Assembly: GCA_937888925.1 (NCBI GenBank)
Contig: CALARM010000764.1
Location: forward strand, 1 to 13,721
From: an uncultured Synergistia bacterium
GTDB lineage: Bacteria > Eremiobacterota > SpSt-956 > JAKJGF01
Direction: 5' to 3'
DNA length: 13,721 nucleotides
In this document: one piece after another, positions 1 through 9,200 of the stretch
Layout of the letters: every line of letters begins with the position of its first letter
How positions within the stretch are numbered: the stretch's first letter is position 1
Translations under genes and position numbers: made by a program
The notes under the pieces: model-generated
Seen by the model: only the letters and a program-made list of their open reading frames with translations
Databases searched by the model: none
What the model was told of the DNA's origin: nothing

Positions 1-165
1 GACCTGTTTTGACCTGTTCCTGCTGAGTTTTCTGCTGTTCCGGTTTTATCTCCTGACCTGTTTTGACCTGTTCCTGCTGAGTTTTCTGCTGTTCCGGTTT
101 TATCTCCTGACCTGTTTTAGCCTGTTCCTGATGATTTTCTGTCTTTACCTGATCAGGTTTTGTCT
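1..165 (-). repeat. 54-bp (18-aa) Gln/Lys-rich tandem repeats at the window edge
   Basis: Positions 1-54 and 55-108 are identical, and a degenerate third copy begins at 109. The encoded unit contains QEIKPEQQKTQQEQVKTG. Perfect identity of two copies points to recent duplication. The array continues past the left edge, so its full copy number is unknown. Confidence 0.9.
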
Positions 166-3100
166 GAGGTGACTCTATTTTATGTCCTGGCTGCCACTGT
201 TGCTCTGTCTGTCCCTGTTTTTGCTGTGTTTGATTTTGATGCTTTGTACTATTCTGATTACCTTTATTTACTGGCTGCTCGGTTTTAAAATCCTTTTGTT
301 CCTGTCTTCCGGTAGATTCCTTATTTCTGCTTTCTAAATTTGACTTCTCCGACTGACTATCTTCTTTTGTTAATTTAATATGTTCTTCTTTTGTTATTCC
401 TGCCGTTTTTTCTTCTTTCACCATGCCTGCTTCTTTTTCTTCTCTGGTCATACCTGCCGTTTTATCTTCTTTATTCATGCCTGCTTCTTTTTCTTCTCTG
501 GTCATGCCTGCTTCTTTTTCTTCTTTAGTCATACCTGCAGCCTTTTCTTCTTTAGTCATGCCTGCAGCTTTTTCTTCCTTTGTCATACCCACTGCTTTTT
601 CTTCTTTACTTAAACCGTCAGATTCCTGATTCTCTTTATTTTTTTCTTCTTTTGCCTCTTCCGTTTCTTTTTCAGGTGCTCTGTAAATGCTGCTGCCTCC
701 GCCGCTTCCTGATATAGAATGGTCATTCCCTGCTCCCTGGTTATTATGTTGTCTGGTTTGACTCGTGTCTGTTTCAGGTTTTTTGCCGGAATATTGATTG
801 TGTGCCGGTGCCGAATACTGGCTCTGCGAATTACCTGATTGATTACTTTTATTTACACTATCAGTAAGTTGATTCTGCGGCAGACTGTTATCCTGTATTG
901 AAGATGGTATGGCCTGAGTCACCTGACCTGAAGAATTACCCGGTTTGTTGCCCCATTTGCCCGGTGCAGCCGATGCCTGTCCGGAGGGTACAAAGGCTGT
1001 ATAATAATCCTTTTCCGTACCCAGACTTTTCGCAATGTTTTCATCCGGTTTACTATCCCATTGTTCCCTCAGTTGCTCTCCCGTAACAGGTTCTACTTTT
1101 GTTCTATCCTGCCTTTCAGTCCCAAAGATTGAATTCAGGGTATCACTTAACTTATTTTTGCTATCCATTTCCTTGAAATAATCATATAAATCAGGATTTT
1201 CTTCTTTAAATTTATTAATTGCTTCATCACCATGGGTTTTTGCATCTTTATATGTTTTTAAGGAATCTGCAAAAAATTCTCGTTCGTTGATGTATTTATC
1301 TTTAAAAGCAGGATCGGATGCGCATTTTTCATTGTATAAGTCTGTTATACGTTCTCCCTGTTCCATAATATTATAGTTTTGTGTGATATGACCCATTTCA
1401 TGATCCAGTACTCCTGCCATAGGCTTATCGGAAAGAAAAATTCTTGTTCCCTGCGTATAACCCATAGCTCCAGGTTCTGTACCTCCAAGATCGTCCATGT
1501 TTCCTACAGTTATAGTTGTGCCTATATCTTTTGCATCTTTTAACTCCGCTACCGAGTATTTTGATTTAAGGGATAATTCTTTCTTGATATTATCATTGAT
1601 AAGTGCGTCTTCTACAGGGTTATCGCCCGGTGGTATTTTACCTACAAGCATACCGTTAATTGCTTCGTATTTTGTTTTATCTATAGAAGACATATTTGAC
1701 GGAGGATCATTTGACAGGCCTATGCCTAATTCTTTTGCTGTCAGATCTCTTTCCTGTCTTTCCTTTATATATTCCTGTTCCTGATCTGATAAATTCTGTT
1801 CAAAAGCATTATGTTCTTCCTGTCTTATGTCTATATTCTGTTCTAATGCATCCAGTTGTTCTTTACACTGGCTGTATTCTTTAGAATCCGGCTCCATTGA
1901 ACTGAGCTGATCTTTAAGTTCCTGCCTGTCTGCCTTTGCCTGTTCCATATAGGCCGTATAGTCGCTGTTTTCTATTTCTTTCTGCATATATGATTCTGCC
2001 AGTTGATTTCCTGTATCCTTAAGGGTTGCCTCCATAGCAAGAAAATCTTTTTTCTGTTCTTCAGGCAGTAGATTTATCATTTTATTACGCAGATCCGTAG
2101 TCTCTTTTACCAGTTTGTCATATTCTTCCTGAGATTTTCCTTTTCTTGTTTCCAGGTCTTCTATTTTATTATTTACATTATCTTTTGTGATATTCTCACC
2201 TGTTAACTTGTTATATTCATCTATTTTCCCCGATTTAAGCAAATCAAGTTTGGCTTCTGCATCTTTGATATCATTTAATTGTGTGGACGCTTTATTGAAA
2301 TTATCATTATAGGCTTTGTTTACATCGGACATATTTGTGACTACATCAGTTACTACCTGATTTACAGCAGTTGTTGTGTCTGATGACTGTATATTCTTAC
2401 CTTCGTTACCTAATTTTTCCAGATCTTCTGTTTTTATTTTTTTCGCTATTTCCTTTGTAGCTTCAATCCTATCAATTTTATCTTTAGTACTTCCGTCTCC
2501 ATAAAGATCGGCGGAATACATATCCTGTGCCATATTATATTTCTGTTTTTCTTCATTGGTGAGTCCTTCCGGTAATTGAATGGTACCCAGGCCAAGCTGT
2601 TCTTTAATCTGTTCATTCTCCTGCCTGAGACCAATATATTCTTTTTCCTTATCTGCTATTTCCTGTTCAAGTGCTTTCTGTTCATTTTTAAGCTTTTCAA
2701 GTTCTGCCTCTTTTTCTTTAATCTCTTCACCTATTCTGGTTTTATCTGCTCCTACGGCACTATCTTTTGATATTTTAAGGTTATTAATATCTCCTTCAAG
2801 ACCGGTTATCTCTTCTTTGTTACTTGCTACTTCATCTTTCTTTGGCTGTAATTCCTCCTGTAGTTCAGTCCTTTTCTGGCTCAGAGCCTCATCTGAGGCA
2901 TCTATAGCATTTTTAGCGTTTTCCGGAAGATTTTCTACTGCTTTTTGATATAGTTCGTCAGTTTTTTCAAGGTCTTTATTGTATTGTTCTTCTTTATCTT
3001 TTATTGTTTTCTTTAATTCTTCTGCCTTTTGATCGAGATTATCTCCTTCTTTCAGACCCAGATCTGCTCTTAATTTATTGGCTTCTTCCGGATTATTTTC

Positions 3101-6019
3101 TTTACTTTCCAGATTCTTAATTTTCTCAATTTTTTCCAGGTCTCCCTTTGCTGTTTCAATTTCTTCCCTGGTATTTATAGTCTCTTTAAGACTATTATTA
3201 TAATCCTGTATATTTTCTTTTTGTTCTTCTGTAAGTTTTTCCTGTGAAATAGCCTCAGAAGCAGATTGATTTTCCTGTGCTTTCTGTGTTTCAGATATTG
3301 TGTTACTGTCTTTCTCACTGCCGACATCGGATGTTTTATCTGTATCAGTTCTTCTTTCGGAAACAGGCTGTTTATCATCTGCTTCCTGTGTTTCAGAGAG
3401 TAACTTTTCATCTTTCTCCCTGCCGACATCGGATGTTTTATCAGAAGCAATTCTTCTTTCGGAAACAGGCTGTTTATCATCTGCTCCATGTGTTTCGGAG
3501 AGTAACTTTTCATCTTTCTCCCTGCCGACATCGGATGTTTTATCGGGGGCAATTCTTCTTTCGGAAGCAGGCTGTTTCCCATCTATTCCCCGTGCTTCAT
3601 GAAGGAATTTTTTATCTTTCTCCCGGCTGACATCGGATGTTTTATCAGAAGCAATTCTTTTCGTAGAAACAGACTTTTTATCCTCCGGTCTCTGTGCTTC
3701 ATGAAGGTATTTTTTATCTTTATCCTGATTGGTCCCACCTTTTTCCATAAAAGCAATTCTTTTTCCGGAAACAGTCTGTTTATTGCCTGTTCCCTGTAAT
3801 TCAGACAGAATGTTCTTAAATCTTTCCTGAAGTGTCTCATGTTTTGCATCAGAATCAATTTTTCCTTCCGTCACCAGCGTTTTATCCTCTGTTCCCCCGG
3901 ATTCAGACAGAATATTTTTAATTTTCTCTGTGTCATCTTTTGCATCAGAACCAATGTTTCTTTCCGTAACCGGCTTTTTATCCTCTGTTGCCCCGGATTC
4001 AGACGGAATGTTTTTTGATTTTTCTGTGTCACCTTTTTCATCAGAATCAATGTTTCTTTCCGTAACCGGCTTTTTATCCTCTGTTCCCCTTAATTCAGAG
4101 AGAATATTTCTGAATTTCTCCTGAAGTGTCTCACGTTTTTCATTAGGATCAATTTTTCTTTCGGAAACAGGATGTCTCTCCTGTGTTTTCTGTGTTTCTC
4201 CCGGTAAGGTTTTATCTCTATCGTGGCTGGCATCGGATTTTCCGTAAGAATCCATTCTTTTTTCGGAAGGAGTATATTTCCAACCGGTCATCTGTGCTTC
4301 TCCCGGAAAAATTTTATCTCTATCATGGCTGACATCGGATTTCCCGTCAAAATCCATTTTTCTTTCCCGAACAGGCTGTGTTTTATCCTGTAATTTAACT
4401 GCTATTTTTTTATCTTTTTCCGTATCTCTTTCCTTTATTTTTTCTCCCTGTCTTAGCTGATCTACTGCCGGTTCATTTGTAATGGATGGTTTATATATTC
4501 TTTGATTTTCCCTCTCACTGTTTTTAGATGATATATCTTTATTGTCTTTTATCACATATTCTGCATGCCGGGCCTCTTTCAGTTCCTGAGTTTTAAATCC
4601 ATTGTACTTCATGTTATAATTTTCACGGAGTTTTTCAAGTGATATAAGTTTTGGAATTTTATTTTTATCTATTCTCTCTTTCGGCTTCATCCCGGAATTA
4701 CTGTTTTCTTCAAATTCCAATGGCTTTTTTATTTCATTCTCTGACTTTTTTCTGCTCTCTTTAGCTGCTATTTCTTTTGAAAGTTCCTCTCGTTCATTTT
4801 TTATATCTTCAGCTTCTTTACGTTTCCCCCTAATTTCTATCTTTTGTTTCTCTGTCATTCCCTCTTTATTTTCCAGCTCTTTAAGGCGTTTAATATCTTT
4901 ATCGGCATTGTCACGTCCGTCTCTTATATCCTTCTTTTCTGTTAATTCATTCGGGGAGCCTGATTTTTCTCTGACAATATCTTTATCTTTTATTAAATTC
5001 TTTCTTTCTTCAGGAAGATTCTTTACAGATTTCTCATCGTGTATATTATTCTCTTTTGCTTTAGTCTGGCTTATTGCTTCCGTAGTCCTGGAGGAATTAT
5101 CCCTTCTTTTTATTTCCTGGATATTTTTTCCATTCCCTCCTGTTTCTGCTTCCCCACCTGTCTTTTTTATTTCCTTATATTTTTTTTCATAATTTTTACG
5201 TATTTCATTAAGTGGCAGGAGCTTGTTGCTTTTTGAGTTCTCTCCGGGGTTCTTTTTTAATATTCTCTGCTCTCCCTGTTGTTTTTCTTCTTCCTGTTTT
5301 CCTTTTATTTTTTCCATGGCTTCTCTGAGTTTTATCTTTTCTGCCATGGCTATGTTAAGAGGATTTGAAAGGGTTTTCGTGCTTTCTCCGGTAATCTGCC
5401 CTGTTTTATCACTTTTCCCTTTTGAAGTATGTTGCGGTATTTTCTTTTCTTCTAAAGGCATAAGATCTTTATAGTCATATTTATTTTTATTGTCTATAAT
5501 ATGAGAGTTTCCTTTATAGGTTTTCTGTTCTTTTTCTGTATGTTTTTTCTGTTTGCTATGGCCTGTCTGTGTTTTAGATTTTTTTGTACGATTCCCAGTT
5601 TCTTTTTTAGACGTACCGGTAATACGTTTTGATACATTTTTCAGGGTTTTTATACGTGATCTGTTTGCTACTTTTTCCTTTAATTTTTCTGCAGCAGTGT
5701 TTTTGTCCCTGTTATCAGTTCTGTCTTCTATTTTTGCCTGTCTGGAAGATGTTTTGAAGTTAGATATGTCTTTTGTGGAGACTTCTGATGATTTTACAGG
5801 TTTTTGATAAGAATCTTTTTCTTTAGCCGGGCTATAAAGGTTTGTATCTTTTTCCTGTTTTATTTGTTCTTTGTCTATTTTTTCATTAATTTCTTTCTCT
5901 TTCTGCTCTAATTCTTTCTTTTCCTGTACCTGTGTATCCTGAAGAATTTGCTGCCTGTTCTGCGGGGTATAAGAAGCAGGGGTAATATTATGAGAATCTA
6001 TTTTTGCTATAGTAACCAC
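1..6019 (-). CDS. Giant repeat protein with lethal-factor-like (ATLF/M34) metallopeptidase domain, 3' partial
   Basis: The minus frame is open from 6022 to the left edge (at least 2006 codons); I checked phase at six points along it. Layout: residues 1-540 are Lys/Glu/Gln-rich with no signal peptide; about 540-917 are 34-aa tandem repeats; about 917-1450 are heptad-like charged helices, probably coiled coil; about 1450-1640 look like a zinc peptidase; then a Ser/Gln/Gly-rich linker, nine-residue repeats (about 1800-1880) and 18-residue Gln-rich repeats running off the window. The peptidase shows H1540-E-M-G-H1544 and E1581 in EREFFAD, matching the HEFGH and NEAEFFAEAF zinc-ligand motifs of anthrax lethal factor. 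No ATG lies near the 5' end. GTG at 6019 is the only canonical start after an in-frame TAG at 6023-6025; ATA at 6010 is better placed behind GAGGGTGG. The likely role is a secreted or surface effector, by inference from domain type. I am confident of the ORF, fairly confident of the peptidase family and unsure of the start. Confidence 0.85.
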   Translation of the reverse strand, partial: MVTIAKIDSHNITPASYTPQNRQQILQDTQVQEKKELEQKEKEINEKIDKEQIKQEKDTNLYSPAKEKDSYQKPVKSSEVSTKDISNFKTSSRQAKIEDRTDNRDKNTAAEKLKEKVANRSRIKTLKNVSKRITGTSKKETGNRTKKSKTQTGHSKQKKHTEKEQKTYKGNSHIIDNKNKYDYKDLMPLEEKKIPQHTSKGKSDKTGQITGESTKTLSNPLNIAMAEKIKLREAMEKIKGKQEEEKQQGEQRILKKNPGENSKSNKLLPLNEIRKNYEKKYKEIKKTGGEAETGGNGKNIQEIKRRDNSSRTTEAISQTKAKENNIHDEKSVKNLPEERKNLIKDKDIVREKSGSPNELTEKKDIRDGRDNADKDIKRLKELENKEGMTEKQKIEIRGKRKEAEDIKNEREELSKEIAAKESRKKSENEIKKPLEFEENSNSGMKPKERIDKNKIPKLISLEKLRENYNMKYNGFKTQELKEARHAEYVIKDNKDISSKNSERENQRIYKPSITNEPAVDQLRQGEKIKERDTEKDKKIAVKLQDKTQPVRERKMDFDGKSDVSHDRDKIFPGEAQMTGWKYTPSEKRMDSYGKSDASHDRDKTLPGETQKTQERHPVSERKIDPNEKRETLQEKFRNILSELRGTEDKKPVTERNIDSDEKGDTEKSKNIPSESGATEDKKPVTERNIGSDAKDDTEKIKNILSESGGTEDKTLVTEGKIDSDAKHETLQERFKNILSELQGTGNKQTVSGKRIAFMEKGGTNQDKDKKYLHEAQRPEDKKSVSTKRIASDKTSDVSREKDKKFLHEARGIDGKQPASERRIAPDKTSDVGREKDEKLLSETHGADDKQPVSERRIASDKTSDVGREKDEKLLSETQEADDKQPVSERRTDTDKTSDVGSEKDSNTISETQKAQENQSASEAISQEKLTEEQKENIQDYNNSLKETINTREEIETAKGDLEKIEKIKNLESKENNPEEANKLRADLGLKEGDNLDQKAEELKKTIKDKEEQYNKDLEKTDELYQKAVENLPENAKNAIDASDEALSQKRTELQEELQPKKDEVASNKEEITGLEGDINNLKISKDSAVGADKTRIGEEIKEKEAELEKLKNEQKALEQEIADKEKEYIGLRQENEQIKEQLGLGTIQLPEGLTNEEKQKYNMAQDMYSADLYGDGSTKDKIDRIEATKEIAKKIKTEDLEKLGNEGKNIQSSDTTTAVNQVVTDVVTNMSDVNKAYNDNFNKASTQLNDIKDAEAKLDLLKSGKIDEYNKLTGENITKDNVNNKIEDLETRKGKSQEEYDKLVKETTDLRNKMINLLPEEQKKDFLAMEATLKDTGNQLAESYMQKEIENSDYTAYMEQAKADRQELKDQLSSMEPDSKEYSQCKEQLDALEQNIDIRQEEHNAFEQNLSDQEQEYIKERQERDLTAKELGIGLSNDPPSNMSSIDKTKYEAINGMLVGKIPPGDNPVEDALINDNIKKELSLKSKYSVAELKDAKDIGTTITVGNMDDLGGTEPGAMGYTQGTRIFLSDKPMAGVLDHEMGHITQNYNIMEQGERITDLYNEKCASDPAFKDKYINEREFFADSLKTYKDAKTHGDEAINKFKEENPDLYDYFKEMDSKNKLSDTLNSIFGTERQDRTKVEPVTGEQLREQWDSKPDENIAKSLGTEKDYYTAFVPSGQASAAPGKWGNKPGNSSGQVTQAIPSSIQDNSLPQNQLTDSVNKSNQSGNSQSQYSAPAHNQYSGKKPETDTSQTRQHNNQGAGNDHSISGSGGGSSIYRAPEKETEEAKEEKNKENQESDGLSKEEKAVGMTKEEKAAGMTKEEKAAGMTKEEKEAGMTREEKEAGMNKEDKTAGMTREEKEAGMVKEEKTAGITKEEHIKLTKEDSQSEKSNLESRNKESTGRQEQKDFKTEQPVNKGNQNSTKHQNQTQQKQGQTEQQWQPGHKIESPQTKPDQVKTENHQEQAKTGQEIKPEQQKTQQEQVKTGQEIKPEQQKTQQEQVKTG
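380..613 (-). repeat. 27-bp (9-aa) tandem repeats, consensus M-T-K-E-E-K-x-A-G
   Basis: Codons for the first methionine of successive units fall at 422, 449, 476, 503, 530, 557 and 584, exactly 27 bp apart. With one variant unit beginning with Leu and one partial unit beginning with Ile there are eight full copies and a ninth incomplete one. The units are alternating basic/acidic and probably helical. They lie in frame with the giant protein, after its peptidase domain. Confidence 0.9.
1100..1670 (-). other. ATLF/M34-like zinc metallopeptidase domain within the giant protein
   Basis: HEMGH is encoded at 1388-1402 and the EFFAD glutamate at 1277-1279, giving a gluzincin-type H-E-x-x-H ... E site with 37 residues between the second His and the Glu. 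In anthrax lethal factor the ligands are H686, H690 and E735, the last in EFFAEAF. The stretch before the site (GTRIFLSDKPMAGVLDHEMG) has the expected strand-then-helix pattern. The tail after the glutamate (EENPDLYDYFKEM) resembles the closing helix of the family. All catalytic residues that can be recognised are intact, so the domain is probably active. Substrate is unknown. Domain edges are approximate. Confidence 0.75.
3270..4395 (-). repeat. 102-bp (34-aa) tandem repeat array inside the giant protein
   Basis: About eleven imperfect units share a core of the type DK-x-P-V-S/T-E-R-x-I-x-S-D. The four units nearest 3270-3690 are closest to each other: their DKTSDV/GREKDEK blocks recur exactly every 102 bp (block ends at 3340, 3442, 3544 and 3646). 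Units further towards the gene start are diverged and some are a few residues shorter. The repeats are polar and charged, with no cysteine, and look like an extended spacer rather than a globular fold. Confidence 0.85.
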
Positions 6020-6137
6020 CCTCTATATTATATTTAGTTTTTGTGACTTATGAGGTAATATAAGAGACTTGTTTCTAACCTTTTTTCTTAAGATATCACT
6101 TTTATTTTTCATAAAGTAAAGAGGTTTTGAAAATTAT

Positions 6138-6161
6138 AATCTATAAAAAATTTTATAGATT
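6138..6161. promoter_or_regulatory. 24-bp palindrome, probable operator
   Basis: Two perfect 11-bp arms, AATCTATAAAA and TTTTATAGATT, are separated by AA. The right end overlaps the first bases of the candidate lanM -35 box (6160-6165). Position and symmetry suit a dimeric repressor controlling one or both divergent genes. An AT-rich cruciform is the alternative. No cognate regulator gene is in the window. Confidence 0.5.
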
Positions 6162-6188
6162 GACTTAACGGAATAAAAATAGTACAGT
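6160..6188 (+). promoter_or_regulatory. Candidate sigma-70 promoter for lanM
   Basis: TTGACT and TACAGT with a 17-bp spacer; the -10 matches four of six consensus bases including the first two and the last. The predicted start near 6195 would give a leader of about 50 nt. The -35 abuts the 24-bp palindrome. Confidence 0.45.
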
Positions 6189-6244
6189 TTAATCTCAGAG
6201 ATTGCTCGAAAATAATCCTTTATACGACAGGATAGACACCTTCA

Positions 6245-9200
6245 ATGAGTCTTACAAAAAAAGAAATTCTTGAATTAATTGAAAAAACTGCATTTTTACA
6301 TGATCGGATAAGTGGGTTCTTTGTGCCGGAACAGCCTCAGAATGACGAAATTGCTGAAAGAAATCTTAATAAATGGAAAGAAATACTGGCACAAGGAACA
6401 GAGGAAATTTTTGAAAAGAGACTTTCCTTTGATAATCTGACTGCAGATACTGTCCTTTCATTGTTAGGAAATGTCCGACTTGCTGATAAAAATAATCTTC
6501 CCGATTGGAGTAATATATTGGAGAAGATTATTAATCCGGAAAAAAAAATTACTCCCGAACATTCACGAGAGGAGTTTCCTCTGAGGTTTATCTTCTCTGA
6601 TAATCCTGTGCCCTTTGAAGAAGCCTTTGTTCCTTTTATAATGGTTGCAAGAGATGAATTGATTGGAAAGTCAGGGGAGAGCTATACACTTGTAGATGAC
6701 AGAGCCCATGCTATTCTTGAACACAATCTGCTTAATTCTCTCGCCTTTATGTGTTTAAAGGCAATACATCTGGAATTTTCTTTGTTTCTTTTAAATAGTA
6801 AAGCTCCTTTCGAGACCTTTATTGACCAGCTTACAGACACAAAAGACTCTGAATTTTATTCTGCATTTATAAGAGAAATGGTGAATAATTCTTTTGTTAA
6901 CTTTTTTAATGACTATCCTGTACTCGCACGGCTGGTGTCTGTACGTATAAAGTTCTGGATAGAATCTATATCTGAATTTTTCCTGAGACTCCGGGAGGAC
7001 ATGCCTGAGATTTCCAGATTTTTCCATAAAGGAGAACCTGTGGGAAAGGTTATAAGTGTGAAACCTTCTCTCTCTGACAGACATAACGGCGGGCGGTCTG
7101 TAATATCTATAACCTTTGAATCAGGTTTGCGCCTTATCTATAAGCCCAAAGACCTTTCTCTGGAAAAGGCTTATTTCAGGTTGCTTTCCTGGTTTAACGA
7201 CCATGGTGTGTCATTGAGATTTAAAACCATAAAAATCCTTAATCGTAAGAATTATGGATGGACAGAGTTTGTAGAATATTTACCATGTAAAAATGAAGAT
7301 GACGGAAGAAATTATTACAGACGATCCGGACAGCTTTTATGTTTACTCTATGTTCTGGGATGTTCTGACTGTCATATGGAAAATATTATTGCCAGTGGAG
7401 AATATCCCGTTGTTGTGGATTTAGAGACCCTCATGCTCCCACAGGCAAAATCCTTTGAAGATAAAAAATATGAAGAAAGGTTAAGCTTTCTTGCAAGCAG
7501 ACACTTTTTCGATTCTGTTTTGAGAACAGGTCTTCTTCCCAGATGGCAATTTGGGCCGGACAAAAAACCTTATGATATAAGCGGACTGGGAAGTATTGGA
7601 GAACAGGAAGTGCTTTTTAAAAAAGAAATCTGGAAAAACCTTAAAACAGATGGAATGACATTTGAATATCAATTCTATAAACTCAAGGAGTCTTTGAATG
7701 TACCTGTTTTTGAAAATAAATGCCTTTCTCCTTTTTATTACAAAGATTATATTCTTGAAGGTTTTAAGGATATGTACTCCTATCTTATGGCTTATAGAGA
7801 TTCTCTTCTTGCCTCTGAGAGTCCATTGAGGGATTTTTATAAAAAGAACATTCGTTTTGTTTTTCGTCCTACCAGAACCTATGGTATGATATTAAACCAC
7901 TCACTCGATCCTAAATTACTGAGAGATCCTGTTTTATGGAGCATTAATATTGATCTTCTTATAAAGGCCATCAGTAAACCTGAGATTAATGGTGATTACC
8001 TGTGGCCTCTCATCAAATCAGAAATATACAGTATGGAACAACTGGATATACCTTATATTACAGCCTGCTCTGATAGTAATGCTCTGAATGTGCCCGGTGG
8101 AAAAACAATAGAAGGTTTTTTCGAAGAACCCGGTTATGACAGGGTTATAACCTGCTTAAAAGGACTTGACTCCAATGACATGAACAAGCAGATTGCATTT
8201 ATTTACGGTGCTTTATATGCAAGAGATACGGGAAAATCGGAAAATGTTTCACGTGAAGCTGATATAACATCTGGCCCTGATTTACAGGGGACATTTCTGG
8301 AACACGCTCTTTTAATCGGGAAAGAACTCAAGGAATGTGCCATATGTTTTGGGAATGAAGGAGTGACATGGATAGGATATGAATATTTTCCGCAGGCAGA
8401 CAGATTTCAGTTACAGCCACTGGGGTATAACCTTTATAATGGCATCTGTGGCGTTGCCCTCTTTCTTTCTGCTCTTGATATGGTTTCAGAGAAAAATCTG
8501 TTCAGAGGAACCATTTTATCTGCATTAAAACCTCTTTTTAAGGATCTTGATGATAATATTATGTCACCAATAATTGCGAAGGAAATGAGTGTAGGAGGGA
8601 CATCAGGTCTTGGTTCTGTTCTATATAGCCTTGTTTCTATAAGTCATTTTCTTGAAATGCCTGAAATCATGGATTATGCGGAACGTGCGGCTTTGTTGAT
8701 AAAAGATCAGATAGAACATGATGTGGCATTTGATATTATTTATGGTTCAGCCGGCGCAATAGCCGGTCTGATTAAGTTTTATAATGTTACAAAAGATCAA
8801 AAAATATTAGATATTGCAAAAAAATGCGGTGATCATCTTCTTGAGAATTTTAAAGAGAACCATTCAGGATACAGAGCGTGGACCACACTGGGAAACATAT
8901 TAATGGGAGGGTTCTCTCATGGTGTTGCCGGTATAGCATTTTCATTGCTGAAACTTTATTCCCTGACCGGTGAGAAGAAATATATAGATGCAGTGAAAGA
9001 AGCAATACTATATGAAAATACACTTTTTTCCCATAATACCGCTAACTGGCTGGATTTAAGAGTATCATCTGATAAACCGGAAAGTGAAAGATTTATGACT
9101 GCATGGTGTCAGGGCGCTCCCGGTATTGCTCTCGGCAGGATTGGAGGTCTTTCTGTCCTTGATACTGAAGAAATAAGAAGAGATATAGAGATTGCACTGG

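Larger units (their letters stand above)
6023..6244. promoter_or_regulatory. Divergent intergenic region between the giant protein gene and lanM
   Basis: This gap of about 220 bp, strongly AT-rich, separates two divergent genes and must hold promoters for both. For the plus strand I see TTGACT (6160-6165), 17 bp, TACAGT (6183-6188). For the minus strand a TATAAT lies at 6032-6027, so close to the GTG at 6019 that a transcript from it would be nearly leaderless; no good -35 accompanies it. The lanM start has only a weak AGGA at 6229-6232, 12 nt before the ATG. Confidence 0.55.

Noticed and set aside
1388..1402. The ATLF-like domain as the leader peptidase of the lanthipeptide
   Set aside because: Class II leaders are normally removed by C39 domains or subtilisin-like proteases; a giant repeat protein is an unlikely processing enzyme and nothing but proximity supports it.
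3175..3858. Minus-strand ORFs at 3175-3582 and 3583-3858
   Set aside because: They are in another frame of the 102-bp repeat array; the true frame (DKTSDVGREKDEK) is continuous across the region.
3270..4395. CRISPR array
   Set aside because: The repeats are 102 bp, contiguous, in frame and coding; there are no unique spacers.
380..5807. Many plus-strand ORFs of 60-120 codons rich in Phe, Ser and Leu
   Set aside because: They are antisense reflections of the Lys/Glu-rich minus-strand frame; they lack ribosome sites and follow its repeat periods.
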